This document shows, piece by piece, positions 47,701-62,700 of a stretch of 64,000 nucleotides of DNA. Under the pieces are notes generated by a model. That model was not told the DNA's origin. It ran no database searches and saw only the letters and a list, made by a program, of their open reading frames with translations. Origin of the DNA: Drechmeria coniospora. Its lineage: Eukaryota > Ascomycota > Sordariomycetes > Hypocreales > Ophiocordycipitaceae. Where the stretch lies: positions 4,674,027-4,738,026 of the forward strand of contig NC_054390.1 of the NCBI RefSeq assembly GCF_001625195.1, in the 5' to 3' direction. The stretch's first letter is position 1, and the number at the start of each line of letters is the position of its first letter. The position numbers and the translations under genes were made by a program.

Positions 47701-50700
47701 TTGCATCCGTGATTCCAGCCCGTCTGATTCCGCGTTAAGCACGTTCATCAACCAGGCTCGGGTTGACTGTGCAATACTTACCCCAATCGATGCATCTCAA
47801 GTCCAGCCGAGAGACGTTCCAATCCTGCAGAAGGTTATCATATCCACCAGCCGTGCTTCAGCTAACGATCTTGGAGCGTGGTCGCGCTCCGAGGACCGCA
47901 GAATTCTATTTGGCTTGTGTGTTCCGGAGGTGAGCGGCTTTATCACCATGTATGAAACGTCATCCACGGAGTCTTCGATGTGGACACTCGGACGGCCCAT
48001 GAATGGCACTGAATGTTGGATTGTCGACCCAATGGACTACCGCCGTCTTGCACCCATTGGCTGCCTGGGTGAATTACTTATTCAATCCGCATCACTTGCT
48101 GAATGTTATATGGATGATTCCCAACGCTCACGGAAATGTTTCGTCGACAATACTATTGCCCTACATACCCAATGGGGACAGCAATCCAACACAAATCGAG
48201 GTTTTAGAACTGGAATTTTGGCCAAGTACCTGTCGAATGGGTCTATTACTTACATGGGACACCTTGACGTCGGGGACATTGAAAGGCGAATCCAAAATGC
48301 AATGTCTGGAAAATTTGAACAAGTGCTTGTGTCAAAATCAACAACCGGAAGGCTAGTTGCCTTCTTGGCTGTCGTGGATGATGCTGTAAACGAAAGAGCC
48401 ATGGAAAATGAGGATGGCATTTTCATTCCTGTTGATTCTGTGGTAGACAGATTCCGCGATGAGCTCATCGACGTCGCTCAAGATCTGCCCTTTGTGCTTC
48501 GGGCCCAGATTGTGCCGCAGGACTTGCTCTTGATCAAGGCATGCAATATCCCTCGCATTCCTGGCACACAAGACGCAGACCGAGACGTTCTAATCCACGA
48601 ATTTGAGCAACTGACAGATGATAAACTTGCCAAGCTCTCGCTCGAAGGATATAGAAACAAGACTAATGACGATAATGAACTCATGACAGAGACTGAGACG
48701 CGACTAAGATTGCTTTGGGCAAAGGTATTGGCTATCGATGCGGATGAAATTAGGCGGAGAGATAATCTTTTCAAGATTGGTGGCGACTCAATCACCACTA
48801 TTCGACTTGTATCCCTTGCCCAACTTGAGGATATCAGGTTAACTGCCTCGGACGTCTTTGCGAACCTGGAACTCTACGCCATGGCCGCTTGCATTGACCA
48901 AAACGAACAAGATGAAAGTGCAATTGGCATAAAGATTGAGCAAAAACCGTTCAACCTATTGCCACCTGACTTGGATCATCAGGCCACGCTCAGTCACATC
49001 GCAAAAGTTTGCCATACGACCCCTGAAGCAATTCAAGATATTTATCCCTGTACTCCGCTTCAGGAGGGATTAATGTCGCTTACCTTTAAGCAACCTGGCT
49101 CTTATATCGCCCGTCATATTCTCAGGCTACCAAGAAATATGGACCTTGACCGGTTACGCGAGGCGTGGCAGGCAGCCTCATCTGCTGTTGTCTGTTTGCG
49201 CACACGCATAATTCAGCTACCTAACGGCTCAATCATGCAAGCTGTCATTGATGAAGATATTGACTGGCAGACGCATACCTGCCCCAACATCGCCGAATTC
49301 GTAAAGAACAGAGACAAAGCTTCCATGTTTAGCGCAAGTCGACTCTCACGATTCGTTCAGGTTCATGCTTCGGACGCAGAATATCTTATATGGACGGTTC
49401 ACCACGCTGTGATAGACGGATGGTCATTGGGACAGATATTTGCTCTCGTTAAACTTGCATATACTAATGGAACGGGCCAAGAACCCTCACAGTTGAAGTA
49501 CACGATACCATTCAAAGGATACATTGAATACATCTCAAAGACAAACACGGACAAATCAGCCAACTTCTGGATTAAGCAGCTTTCATCACAGGCAGTTCAT
49601 TTTCCACTCTTGTCCTCGAAAAAGTCTAAAAGTCACTCCAAATCTCGACAGCATGAGATGATTCATCACGAAATTTCGGCAGTCCGCCGAGTTGGATCTG
49701 ACTTCACGGCAATGACTATTCTCCGAGCTGCTTGGGCATTTGTACTCTCACATTGGACCGAATCAGTTCATGTGGGATTCGGTACAGTTGTGTCAGGTAG
49801 AAATGCCCCTGTTGCTGGAATCGATAATATCGTCGGACCTACACTTGCCACTGTTCCAATAGTTGCCCAGATTCCTGATTCCGTATCTGAGAATACTATC
49901 TGCAAGTATCTCACCTACATGCAGTCCATGTCACACGAAATGATTCCCTACGAGCACTTTGGCGTCCAGAACATCGCATCTTTGAGCAACCTGGCCCGTT
50001 CTGCATGCGAATTCCAGAATATTTTGGTTGTGCACCCAAACAACGAAAATCAAGACTGGTTAGGCATTGAGGTGGTCGACATTGGGTCCCATGGCAATTA
50101 CCATGACTATCCACTTGTCATCGAATGCCTTCTGAGCGCCACTGAATCTGTCTCCTTGCGAGTTTCTGTTGATGTCGATGTTCTCCCCAGATACCACGCT
50201 GAGGCGCTCTGTCGTCAGTTTGTGTTTGTTATAGACCAACTGGTCCGCCTTGACCTTAAGACTCCCCTATGCACAGTTTCAATGCTTCCGGATATAGATC
50301 GGGCCGAGATGCTGGCGTGGAACCAGGAGGCTATTAAAAATATCAGGTCCTCAGAGTTTACCGTCGTACGGCGATTTGTCGACCGAGCTCGAAAGACACC
50401 AGACTCCCATGCCCTGATCTCAGCGGCGGATGCAGCCAAGGGTAGCGCAAGCCGGATTTGGACTTACCGGGAGCTGGATGATGCCTCTGACCGACTTGCT
50501 GATTACATTTGCAGCGTCGGGAACATTGGGCCCGGGTCCATTGTTCCACTCTGCTTTGAAGGATCGGCATGGTTCATTGTCTCAATGTTTGCCGTTCTCA
50601 AAACAGGTGCTGCATTTGTGCCACTTGATCCACAACATCCCCGTGATCGACGACAGGAAATCTTGAGTCAAATTAACGCCAGAATGCTTTTGGGCTCTGA

Positions 50701-53700
50701 TCGTGGAGCCGAAGCATCTCGCGGCATGGCGGACCATGTTATTGCAGTGTCCTCTGTGCTAGATGAACAGCTATGCACATCCCAACCACCTGTTTCTATG
50801 GACCATTCGAAACTCCAGGATACAGCATACATAATGTTTACCTCTGGGAGTACAGGCAAACCGAAGGGAGTGGTTGTCAGTCATGCAGCACTTGATTGCT
50901 CAAACCAACGATTCAGTCCTTCGCTTGGTCACGCATTCGCAATGACGAATGAGACTCGAGTTCTTCAATTTTCATCCTACGTTTTTGATGCCTGTATTCT
51001 CGAAATTATGGCAACAACTATATATGGCGGTGTTCTATGTGTTCCAAACGAAGACCAACGTATGGACCCTCGCCTACTTGCAGGTTTCATGACAGCTTCT
51101 GCGGTGAACTGGACATTGTTCACGCCAATCTTGGCTCAACTGATCACTCCTTCAAGTGTCCCAACAGTGAAAACGATGGTCTCTGGTGGCGATAAGCTTA
51201 CTGCTAACGTGGCTGGCCCTTGGCTTCAAGCCGGTGTTCAGATGATCAACGGATACGGACCCACAGAAGCGTGCGTCTTCATGTCCGTGAACGTGGTGCA
51301 ATCTGCTGAGACAGCGTCCTACATTGGACGTGGTATTGGGTATCAAACATGGGTTGTTGATCCAAATGACTATACTAAACTTGTTCCATTGGGCTGCGTC
51401 GGCGAGCTGCTCGGCCAGGGACCAAGTCTCGCGGATGGCTACCTGAACGATGCTGCAAAGACAGAAACCTCTTTCGTACTGGCTCCAGAGTGGGCTCGAT
51501 TTGGCGAGATCGACGCCGGTAGGCGGATGTATCGCACCGGCGATTTGGTGAGATATATTGGATCCCAAGGAGAGCTCGAGTACATCGGTCGGAAGGATAT
51601 GCAGATCAAATTGCACGGACAAAGAATCGAGCTTGGCGATATCGAGAAGCATGTGCGCGCTAATCTGCCACGGGTACCACACATCATTGTCGACATTGTG
51701 AAAATAGTCGGGGACGAAAGCGAAGATGCCCTGGCTGTATTCTTCTGCCCCAATGATGAAGTCCGGACCAACGTCACAGATGAGGACGAGAAGCGACTTA
51801 TCGGAAATCTTGAAAGTACGGACAAGGAAGAGCTGGCAGCAATTTCGACTGAGTTGGAGCAAGTACTGCCAATATACATGATTCCGTCGCTCTACATACC
51901 TCTGGCATTCGTTCCTACAATGACAAGTACCAAGGCAGACAGGAAATTGCTCCGACGCCTCGCTTCTAGCATGTCTGCTTTACAGCTACGCGAAGCATTC
52001 TCCTTGCAATCAATTTACACGGAGCAGCAGCCTCCAGAATCTGAAATGGAAATGAAGCTACAGAAGTTGTGGTCAGAACATCTGGGAGTATCACCAGAAT
52101 TCATTGGCAGGGGAAGCAACTTTATTCGCGCAGGTGGTGACTCCATCTCCGCGATGAAACTTGCCGGCGCAGCTCAAGATATTGGCATTTTGTTGAGTGT
52201 CACATCCATTTTCAAACATCCTACACTTGCGGGTATGTCTATGGCAGCATCCTACTTCGATGGTGGCATGGGCCGCGATCCTGACCCCTTTGGCCTTCTC
52301 CCCGCTGAGCTCGCCAACTCATCCGTGTATGAACAAGTCGCTCAAGAATGCGTCGTACGGAGAGAGCAAGTATCGGATCTGTATCCCGTAACGCCCCTTC
52401 AAGAGGGACTGATGAGTTTGTCGCAGCAAGTTGACGGCGCATACGTTGCCCGCACCGTCTTCCGTTTACCGTCGACTGTGGATCTTGACAGGCTGAGAGA
52501 TTCTTGGGAATCAACTAACAAGCAGCACAGCATCTTGAGAACACGGATTATAATGATCGGAGAACACACATTGCAGGCTGTCATCGATGCTCCTATTGAA
52601 TGGCAATTCGGCAGCGATGTATGTCAATATCTCGAGAATTGCAAGGCCAAGCCGATGGGATTCGGCACACCGTTGGCACGATATGGCATTATTCGGACAA
52701 ATGGATGCCAGGAGAATTTCTTGGTTCTTACCCTTCACCACGCCATATACGATGGCTGGAGCTCAAGAATTGTCTTCGAAAGTGTCATGGCTGCCTATGA
52801 TTCCCCCAACCCGAAGCTATACGATTGCAAATCTGTGCCGTTCAGTCGCTTCATGCGTTATATCACCAGTGAATACGACTCCCAAGCCTCGAAAGAATTC
52901 TGGCTTCGGCAATCTGAACAGGTCGAAGCCTTCGTCTTCCCCCAGACACGGCATGGCGTGTCGGGTGCCCCAAATTGGTCCCGTTCACTTAGACAAGTTC
53001 CCTTTCACTGCACTAAAACCAAAAACACTACAACTCACGATCTCATTCGTGCTGCTTGGGGCCTGACACTATCAACTCATGCAGAAACCGATACCGTGGT
53101 ATTCGGCTCGACAATTTCTGGTCGCAACGCTCCTGTCCCTCAAATTGAGCAGATCGCTGGTCCCACCTTTGCAACAGTGCCAGTACGCGTCCAAATACGC
53201 CAGAGTATGCTAGTTGACGACTTGCTTCATCAAGTACAGCAAACATCAATCGAAACCATTCCCCACCAACAATTTGGTCTTCTTAAAATTCGGCAGCTTG
53301 GTGCTGCAGCTCGAAATTTATGTGACTTTAAGACCCTGCTTGTGGTGGAAGCATCCGGTGAAGAGTCCATATCCGAGGACCATTCTGGCTTGTTTGAACA
53401 AGTGGATGACTCCGTTGATGCTCAGCACGACTCACGAGATGGAGTTCTGAAGTCGTATCATATCACAGTACGATGTGTTATGCATCCAGATATGATCACC
53501 ATCGACGCCCACTTCGACGAATCCATTGTTCCCGCCAGAATGATGGAACTCATAATTGATCACTTCCGAAACGCAATCGGATCTCTTGCTGATACTAAGA
53601 ATGGCAGACAGAGAGTCAATTCCATCAGTTTGTTCGGTGAGGAGGACTTGCTCGCCATTCAACAACTGGTGGCTCCGACAGTTGCATCTCTGAGCGAAAT

Positions 53701-56700
53701 CGACATGTGCCTGCATGAACTGGTTAGAAACCATGCAGTGGCTCGCGCCGATGCTGAAGCCATCCGTGCATGGGATCTCAATTTAAGCTACGCACAGCTT
53801 GACGAGATGGCTGATCTACTTGCTCGCCAGCTCCTGGCTGAGTCTGATTATGATCTGAGCGGAGCCATGATTCCCCTTTGCTTCGAAAAATCTGGTCTTG
53901 CGCTGGTTTCCATGCTTGCTGTGATGAAAACTGGTGCAGCATATGTCCCTCTTGATCCAGGCCATCCAATCGAGCGTCGAGTACAGATTGTCCAAGAAAC
54001 AGGCGCTCGTGTTGTTTTGGCTACTCCTGAGACAGTTGGAGATATTTCAGATGCAATTCTTGCGGAACATGGATGTCCTTCCGTCCGAGTAATAGTCGTT
54101 TCTAATGCATTCATGAAGACGCTGAAGAGACGCAATGAGATGGTCACCAACACTGCCCAGCTTCCTTCCGTCTCGACCTCCTTGCCGGCGTACACACTGT
54201 TCACGTCTGGTAGTACCGGTAAGCCCAAGGGTGTTGTGATGTCACACAGGGCAGCATCTTCAGCTTTAGCTGCCCAAGTTGCCGCTTTTCTAATGACACC
54301 ATCAACAAGAGCTTTGAATTTTGCCTCATTTGTTTTTGATGCTTCCATTTTGGAGATATTCGGTACTTGGATCGCGGGAGGCTGTGTTACTGTTCCCTCG
54401 GACAACATCCGACTAAACGGCCATATTGCCCGCTACATGTCCGAGTCACGTACCAACTGGGCGCTCTTCACTCCGACTTTTGCAACAACGGTCACCCCTC
54501 ACGACGTCGAGACTCTAGAGGTGCTTGTCTTGGGCGGAGAGGCTGTTAGGCGAGAAAATATCGCGTCATGGCTTCCCAGCGTAACACTCTTCAATGCCTA
54601 TGGCCCAACAGAAACATGTGTTGCGACGGTCCATCGCCGCATCAATTCACTTGCAGATGTTGCAGTGATTGGGACACCCATTGGATGCAACGTTTGGATT
54701 TCAAAACCCGACGATGTAAACACCCTTTCCCCTTATGGCTGTACTGGGGAGCTATTGATACAGGGACCGGGGCTGGCGGAAGGTTATCTCCATGACCAGG
54801 CCAAGACTGATGGTGCATTTGTAACACCTGCCTGGCTACAAAATGATACAAGCAGCTCCCGAGTTTACCGGACTGGCGATTTGGTTCGCTTCACTGTACG
54901 TGGCGAAATTGAGTACCTCGGCCGTCGAGATACGCAAATTAAGCTCCGTGGCTTGCGCCTCGAGCCAGGCGAGATCGAGCATAAGATCAGAAACGTTCTA
55001 TCCGAAACAAGTGACAGCGATGTTCAGGTTGCAGTCTCATCGATTAAGGACATCAAAGTAAATGAATCTTCAGAGCTTACAGCATTTATCCGGTTTGAAC
55101 CAAGGCAATACGGATCTATTGATTGTAACAATGACGACGACACACTACTTTTGCCAGTCAATAAACATCTTCGAGAGACAATTTGTGGCCTTGTACAAGA
55201 ATTGAAACTGGAATTACCCGAGTATATGATTCCCAGCCTGATTTTTCCTATAAAATCGATGCCCCTAAACACAGCTGGAAAGACGGATTCTCGACGACTA
55301 GAAAGTCTCGCTCGCTCCTTGCCTTGGGAGCATCTGGCCCAGTACTCCGTTAGCGGTTCCAACGACGCCAAGGAATCGAAGCAACCGCCCGTGACGGATA
55401 TGGAAATTACCCTGCAGGCATTATGGTCATCAGTCTTGAGCATCCCACGCGAGGCCATTGGCCTTAATGATGGTTTTTTGCAAATTGGCGGCGACTCCGT
55501 TTCAGCCATTCGATTAGTTACAAAGGCAAGGGAGAGAGGTATTAGCTTGGATGTGTCTACCGTCTTCAAAAATCTTCAACTTAAGAAGATGGCCCAGGCA
55601 TGTTTGCAGCTTGCTGACCAGGGCATGGAGATTGTGCACAAACCTATTCCGCCGTTCTCCTTGTTGGAAAACATTGCGTCTGTGGAGACTATTACTGAAC
55701 TATTGCACGAACTCATTCCCTCCCCAGAATCAATACCCGAGATTTTGGATGCCTTCCCCTGCACTTCTCTCCAAGAAGGCATGATGGCTCTAACGGAAAA
55801 AGAACCGGGTACATATATCGCTCGTGTTGCGTTCAAGCTGGGCAAGCATGTCGAGCTGGACCAATTCCGTGCTGCTTGGGAGATTGTGGTTGAGAATGTG
55901 CCAATTCTGCGAACGCGGATCGTGTCCCTCCAAGATGGCCGTGCTATGCAAGTTATTCTCAACGAGTCGGTTGCATGGAGAATCATTCACGGAAACAATA
56001 ACCATTCGGTCGATCACCTGCTGGCAGCATACTTGGACGAGGATAAGGCGAAACCCATGCGTTATGGAACAGAACTTTCCCGGTATGCTGTTTTGTCCAG
56101 CGATAAAAACGATGACAGATATTTTGTTTGGACTGTTCATCATGCTGTGTACGATGGATGGTCATGGGACCTAATCAGGGATAAGTTTCTGCGAGTCTTC
56201 TCCAGTGGTGGCGATCCGTCAGTACTTCCACAACATGTCCCATATGCAGCATTTGTTAGGTACACCGAAATGACCCGCGCAGAAGGCCGAGACTACTGGA
56301 CCAGAGCAATGAAGGGAGTTAGAGAAACTAATTTCCCTCGGCAAAGTTTAAATCGGTTCAGTAACCGTCAGATCCGCACGGATGCGTCCCTGAAGGCGTC
56401 GTTTACCGTGCCGTCATTAGCATCAGCAAACAGATCTGGCAATGTCACTACTGCATCTCTCATGCGAGCCGCATGGGCTCTAGTAGTTTCGGCTCATTCT
56501 GGAGGAGATGAAGATGTCGTTTTTGGTGCGACGGTCTCTGGTAGAAATGCTCCTGTACCAGGAATCGAGGGCATGGTTGGACCAGCCGTCACAACTGTGC
56601 CGCTTCGGATCCGTGTGGATCCGACACTCCCAGTCGGGGCCTATCTTGAAGATATTCAAGTTCAAAGTAACGAGCTCATCAAGTACGAGCAGTTTGGCCT

Positions 56701-59700
56701 ACAGAATATTGCCAAGCTAAACGACGAGGCCAGGAAGGCCTGCGATTTCCGTACCCTGCTTGTGGTGCATCCGCCCAAACTGGCCACTGGGTATCACGAT
56801 GGCACAAGAGATCCTGTACTGACCCAAATCCGACAAGAGGGTGATGAAGATGCTTCTGAGCGAAACTTCTTCACGTACCCACTCGTTTTCCAGTGTCACT
56901 TGCCCGAGAGCGGCGGCGAGGTGCATGTCACCATCGTCTACACATCTTCGGTTGTATCCACAGCTGAGGTCGAGCGGATTCTTGGGCACTTCAAACAAGC
57001 TGTTTCACAACTCGGGACCTTTGGGTCCACGACGACTCACCTGGACGACAGGCAGAAGCTGCTCTCGCATATTGACATAGTCGGGCACGAAGATGTGCAG
57101 AAGTTTAACGAATGGAACAGTGAAGACCCCCCCATTGTTCAGTCGACCACCGTTCATCAGATGATTGAGTCTCAGGCTCTTGCTAGCCCTACTTCCCAAG
57201 CAATTCATGCGTGGGATGGATTGATGACATATAAAGAGCTCAACAGTGCAGCAAATAGGCTCGCCCACTTTTTGCATCAAGAGCTTGGAGTTGGGCCGGA
57301 AACACTTGTGCATGTCTGCTTCGAGAAGTCGCTCTGGTATTTCGTCTCTATTCTGGCTATCAACAAAGCTGGTGGCGCTTGGGTACCACTGGACCCGTCA
57401 CATCCAACAACTCGTCACCAGCAAGTGATAAATCAAACAAAAGCAACGGTTTCTCTGGTTACTCCCGCCAATAGGTCCTTGCTAGAAGGTCTGGTGAAGA
57501 CGGTAATCGAAGTGACGCCAGAACTAGACGCGAAGCTCTTGGCACAACTATCTCCGGCGGCCAGCGACTCTGGACCAGCCGTTTTAGTCAATCCCGAGAA
57601 TACCGTCTACGTTCTCTTTACTTCTGGCAGCACAGGTGTGCCCAAAGGCTTCGTCATGGAGCACGGTGCCGTCGCTACTAGCCAGGTGGCAATTGCCAAG
57701 CGTCTGCGTATGACATCCCGCGTTCGGATATTGCAGTTTGCTGCTTTTGTTTTCGACTTGTGTATTGGTGAAATTATCGCCCCTCTCATTACCGGCGCCT
57801 GTGTTTGCGTCCCATCAGAACATGATCGCATGAACCGGATCTCCCAGTACATCGCCGATACGCAAGTCAACTGGGCTTTCTTGACCCCCGCATTTGTGAG
57901 AACAATCTCTCCTAATGAGGTTCCTGGTCTGGAGCTTGTACTGCTGGCTGGCGAGGCCGTGGGTCGAGACATTCTCGAAACCTGGTTTGGAAGGGTCCGC
58001 CTAGTCAACGGCTGGGGCCCTGCTGAGACTTGTCTTTTCAGCACTCTTCAAGAATGGACTTCACTATCGGAGTCATCTGTTACGGTCGGCAAGCCTGTAG
58101 GTGGCTTCTGCTGGATTGTTGACCAAGAAGATCCCCAGCGCCGTGTCCCTGCAGGATGTGTCGGTGAAATCGTGATCCAAGGACCAACCATTACTCGGGA
58201 GTATCTTGGAAATGCTTTGCAAACAAATTCCTATATAATGAAGCAGCAGCAACTTCCAATTTGGGCTCCTAATAGGACTCATCCTAGCTGGAATCGTTTT
58301 TACAAGTCTGGCGACCTTGGGTTCTATAATACCGACGGCACGATTGAGTTTGTCAGCCGCAAAGATACACAGGTCAAGATTCGTGGGTTGCGCGTAGAGC
58401 TCGGCGAAGTTGAGCATCACATCAGACTATGTCTCGATAAAGCTCTCCAGGTTGTCGTGGTGCTTGCAAGTGGTGGTACTGGTGCAAGCGGTGCCAAACT
58501 CGTCACCTTTTTCTGCACCAGCCACGACTCAAAGACAGCCGGCGTGGATCTTGACTCCGACTTGAATAATGTTGCTCGAGATATGATTCTTCCCGTCGAC
58601 GATTCTCTCAAGTCCCAAATCTCGGTCGCCATTGGTCAGCTTGGAATCTCGTTGCCCCGATACATGGTGCCGACTCTTTTCGTCCCATGCGCGTTTATGC
58701 CCTTTATTACCTCTACAAAAATCGACCGTGGCAAGCTTCGAGACATTGCCGTACAATTTACGGCTGAAAAGATGATGGAATATTCCTTCGTTGATAGCTT
58801 TAAACGGCATCCTGAGACTCCCATGCAGGTGTTGCTGCAAAGGCTTTGGGCCGAGATTCTCGAAATCCCTCTTTCCAGCATTGGTCTCGACGATAGTTTT
58901 ATAGCTCTGGGTGGCGACTCTATTGCCGCCATCAGACTTACGACCGTTGCGAGAGATAATGGCGCATCAGTGACTGTTGGAAACGTTTTTGATGACCCAA
59001 GGCTGTTCAAGGTTGCCGAGGCGGCTACTCCGCTGGATACTCGACAACTCTCCACCAGGGTGGCTCCTTGGTCTCTGCTGCCTGCCACACTTAGCTCCAA
59101 TGACCTCATTCACATTGCTAGAGACCAGTGTCGACTCCCACCCGGTGCAAGCATCGAAGATGCATTCCCGACTAGCTCACTTCAGGAGGGCTTGCTTGCT
59201 CTTTCGGTCAAACAACCTGGATCATACATAGCGCGATTCCTGTATCGACTAGACGACACCGTTGAGGCGGAGAGATTCAAATCCTCTTGGCAGGAAGTGG
59301 TTAGAATGTGTGAAAATCTTCGGACCAGAATCATCCGGGTCCCATCCGTGGGAAGTTTACAGGTAGTACTACGCGACAGCTTTGAGTGGGAACTCACCGA
59401 TGGCATGACGCTGGAAGCATACATGAATTCCTCCCAGTCAACTGAGATGTCATACGGACTACCCTTGACCCGATGTGCCCTTATTGCGCAAGGATCTTCT
59501 AATTACTTTGTCTGGGACATACACCACGCGATTTATGATGGATGGAGTATGAACATCATGATGGATGCCTTCCGCCATGCCTACCATCGACAAACCCCTA
59601 CCGATGTGCCTGCACTGGTTCCATACTCGGGCTTCATACGATACAGCATGAACTTGGGCGAGGAAGCGCCAGCTAATTACTGGAGAACACAGCTTGCAGG

Positions 59701-62700
59701 TGCCACCAAAGCATCATTCCCGGGCAAAGCTCATCCCATGACCAAATCAACAACTCGAACAGTTACCCGAACCATCTCCTTGACGACAGAGAAAGAAGCT
59801 ACTGTTGTCAAGGCAACAATTTTGCGAGCAGCATGGGCACTTGTAATGGCTTCCTACTCCAACCATTCTCCCGATATTTGTTTCGGCGCAACAGTCTCTG
59901 GGCGCCAGGCCCCCGTGGCTGGAATCGAGAACATGACCGGGCCACTAATTGCCACTGTGCCAATCCGCATCCGCCTGGACCGTAGCCAGCGAATTTGCGA
60001 CTTTCTCAAAGCAGTGCAACGTCAGGCTACAGAAATGGTCGACTATGAGCAGTATGGCTTGCAGAAGATTGCGCGCCTTGGTCCCGGTCCAAAGGCCGCC
60101 ACCCAATTTTCGACGTTGCTTGTCATCCAACCGAAGCACATTGTAGATGCTAATCGTGACGAAGGCACTGGCAATGAAATTATGAGACCTCTGAACAGAA
60201 ATGAGTTTGGGGCCTCAGCTACCTCGGCCTTGGGCAGTTATTTCACGTATCCTCTCGTCGTACAGGGCCATTTGTCGGACAAAGAGGTCCAGCTGCACCT
60301 GATCTACAACACGCCCTACTTCCAAGGCATGCAACTTGAAATCCTCGCAGAACATTTTGAGAATGTCGTTCATCAGCTACTCCAATGCTCTGATGGAGAT
60401 GGCGTTGTGGGCGATATTTCGCTGGCAGGGGCCGCGGATTTTGATCAAGCCATCATCTGGAACGAACGAAACAAATCGACTCAAGTCAATGGCTATCCGA
60501 AGCCAATTAAGACTATCTTGAAAGACATGGTTTTGAAACAAGCCATAATTCGGCCAAATGCTGCGGCTGTCAACTCATGGGATGGGACATTGACGTACAA
60601 GCAGCTCATTGCTTCGGCCAATGCCCTCGCCTCCTACCTTTCTCGCAACAACCTCGTAGCAAGAGGTGACCTCGTCCTGATCTGTATGGAAAGGTCGTTT
60701 TGGGTTCCAGTGGCCATGCTTGCCGTACACATTATGGGAGCAGCATTTGTGACATTTGACTGGTCCACGCCCTTACGACATGCCAAGCAAGTCTTGCATG
60801 ATACGGGTGCCCGCACGGTTCTCTTCTTGCCGTCCAATATTCCCACAGAGGTCGCTAATCTTGTAGAGAATCCTGTGCAAGTATCGGCCAAAACACTTTA
60901 TATGGGCAGTGTGGTTCATGAGCCAGTCGACCCAGATAGTGTATGCCATGTCTTGTTTCCAACTCCTGATGATGAGACAGAACATACACCGGGCGTGGTG
61001 GTGGGACAGCAGGCAGCATGTGTCAGACCACTACAATTGTCACGACACCTAGGGTTGAAGGCAAATGATCGACTAGCAAACGTTGCAAGCAACGGCTCCG
61101 AACTCTACGTTTGTGAGATCATGGCACCATTGATATCGGGTGGAACAGTTTGCATCCCCAGACAGTCTGGTCAAAACATGGCCAAATTTCTTAATCAATC
61201 GGATGTAAACTGGGCGATTCTTTCGGCACATGAAGCGTCACAGTTGAGACCGAGAGATGTTCCAAGATTGCGGAATCTTGTGATCTCAGGAATAACGGTT
61301 CAAACAAACACTCTACATGATTGGATTCGGCCCAATAACTCAGGCCGCACAGTCTTTGCAGGGTGGTCTACGCCAGAATCTGGCTTCATTACAATGGGCC
61401 ATGTCGCATTAAATATGGACGCAGGAACTCTTGGTCAACCAATTGGCAACACCAAGTACTGGATTGTCGATCCCATGAAGCATCAGCCTCGGCTTGCCCC
61501 AATAGGTTGTGCAGGAGAGCTCATTATCCAAAGCCCTTCTCTTGCTGATGGGTACTTGAACAATACCGCTGGGCAGACAGACCAATTGCATCAATCAACT
61601 ACCTCGACAACAGAACGTGGAGGTATGCCAGCGACCAAAAACCAGCGCTACTTCCGTACGGGACAATGTGTCAAATACAACACTACAGACGGTAGCATTG
61701 CAGTCATTGGTCAACTCAGTTCTGGCAATGCCGAACAAACAATTCATAACATTGCTCCGAAAGGCATTGACCGCGTCATTGTAGCCAGGGCAAAACAAGG
61801 GCATTTAACAGCGTTCCTTTTCGTGGAGAGCCATATTGCCATGCCTGAGAATGGAAGAATTTTCATTCCTATGGCCAATATCCCAGAGTCTCTCCAGCAG
61901 ATGCTTCGAGATATTGTTCCTGATCTGAGAACAATGCTACCTTCGCATCTAGTTCCGCAACAGTATATTCTGGTAGGGGACAATACCGTGCCCATGAACC
62001 CACTAACAGGACAGCCCAGCCGCTCTCGTCTGCTGCAGGCTCTGGGGGCATTAGCAGCTGATGATGCGCATGCTGCATCTATTTCAGAAAATAAACTGTC
62101 CGACCTTGCTGCTGACGTCATTTTGAGCACCATGGAACGTCAACTGAGGTCTATCTGGGCTCAAGTATTAAGAGTCGCTGATCCAGAGCAGATCGGGCGA
62201 CATGATAACTTTTTCAAGATCGGAGGTGACTCAATATTTGCTATTGAGCTTGTTACCAAATCTGCTGTAAGTGGTATCAGTATCACTGTTGCAAAGATCT
62301 TTGCCAGTCCGCAGTTGGCAGACATGGCTCTGGCGGCAGACTGGATCAATGAAAGCTCTACAGAAGCTCGCGCCATCGAAACTCCCGCTTTCAGTTTGCT
62401 CTCCATGACGGAGAATGGCGAAGATATACCAAGCAAGATCATTACTGAAGCAGCGGTTCAATGCGAGATTGATGGCAGCATAGTCCAGGATGCGTTCCCT
62501 TGCTCGTCCCTTCAAGAAGGCATGCTAGCCCTTGCAGAGAAGCAAAGGGGCTCGTATATGGGCCGCTTTGTCGTCACACTTCCTCCCAACATCGATGTTG
62601 AACGTTTCAGATCTGCAATGGCCACAATGGTGGCGTCATGCGCCAATTTACGAACTCGAATCATCTCATCGGCCTCACAGGGTCGCCAGATTCAAGTGGT

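Noticed and set aside
47030..48640. Reading A4 as an acid-activating domain for a non-alpha-amino substrate because the Asp is lost
   Set aside because: The ATP-binding loop and final Lys are lost as well, which changed specificity alone would not explain.
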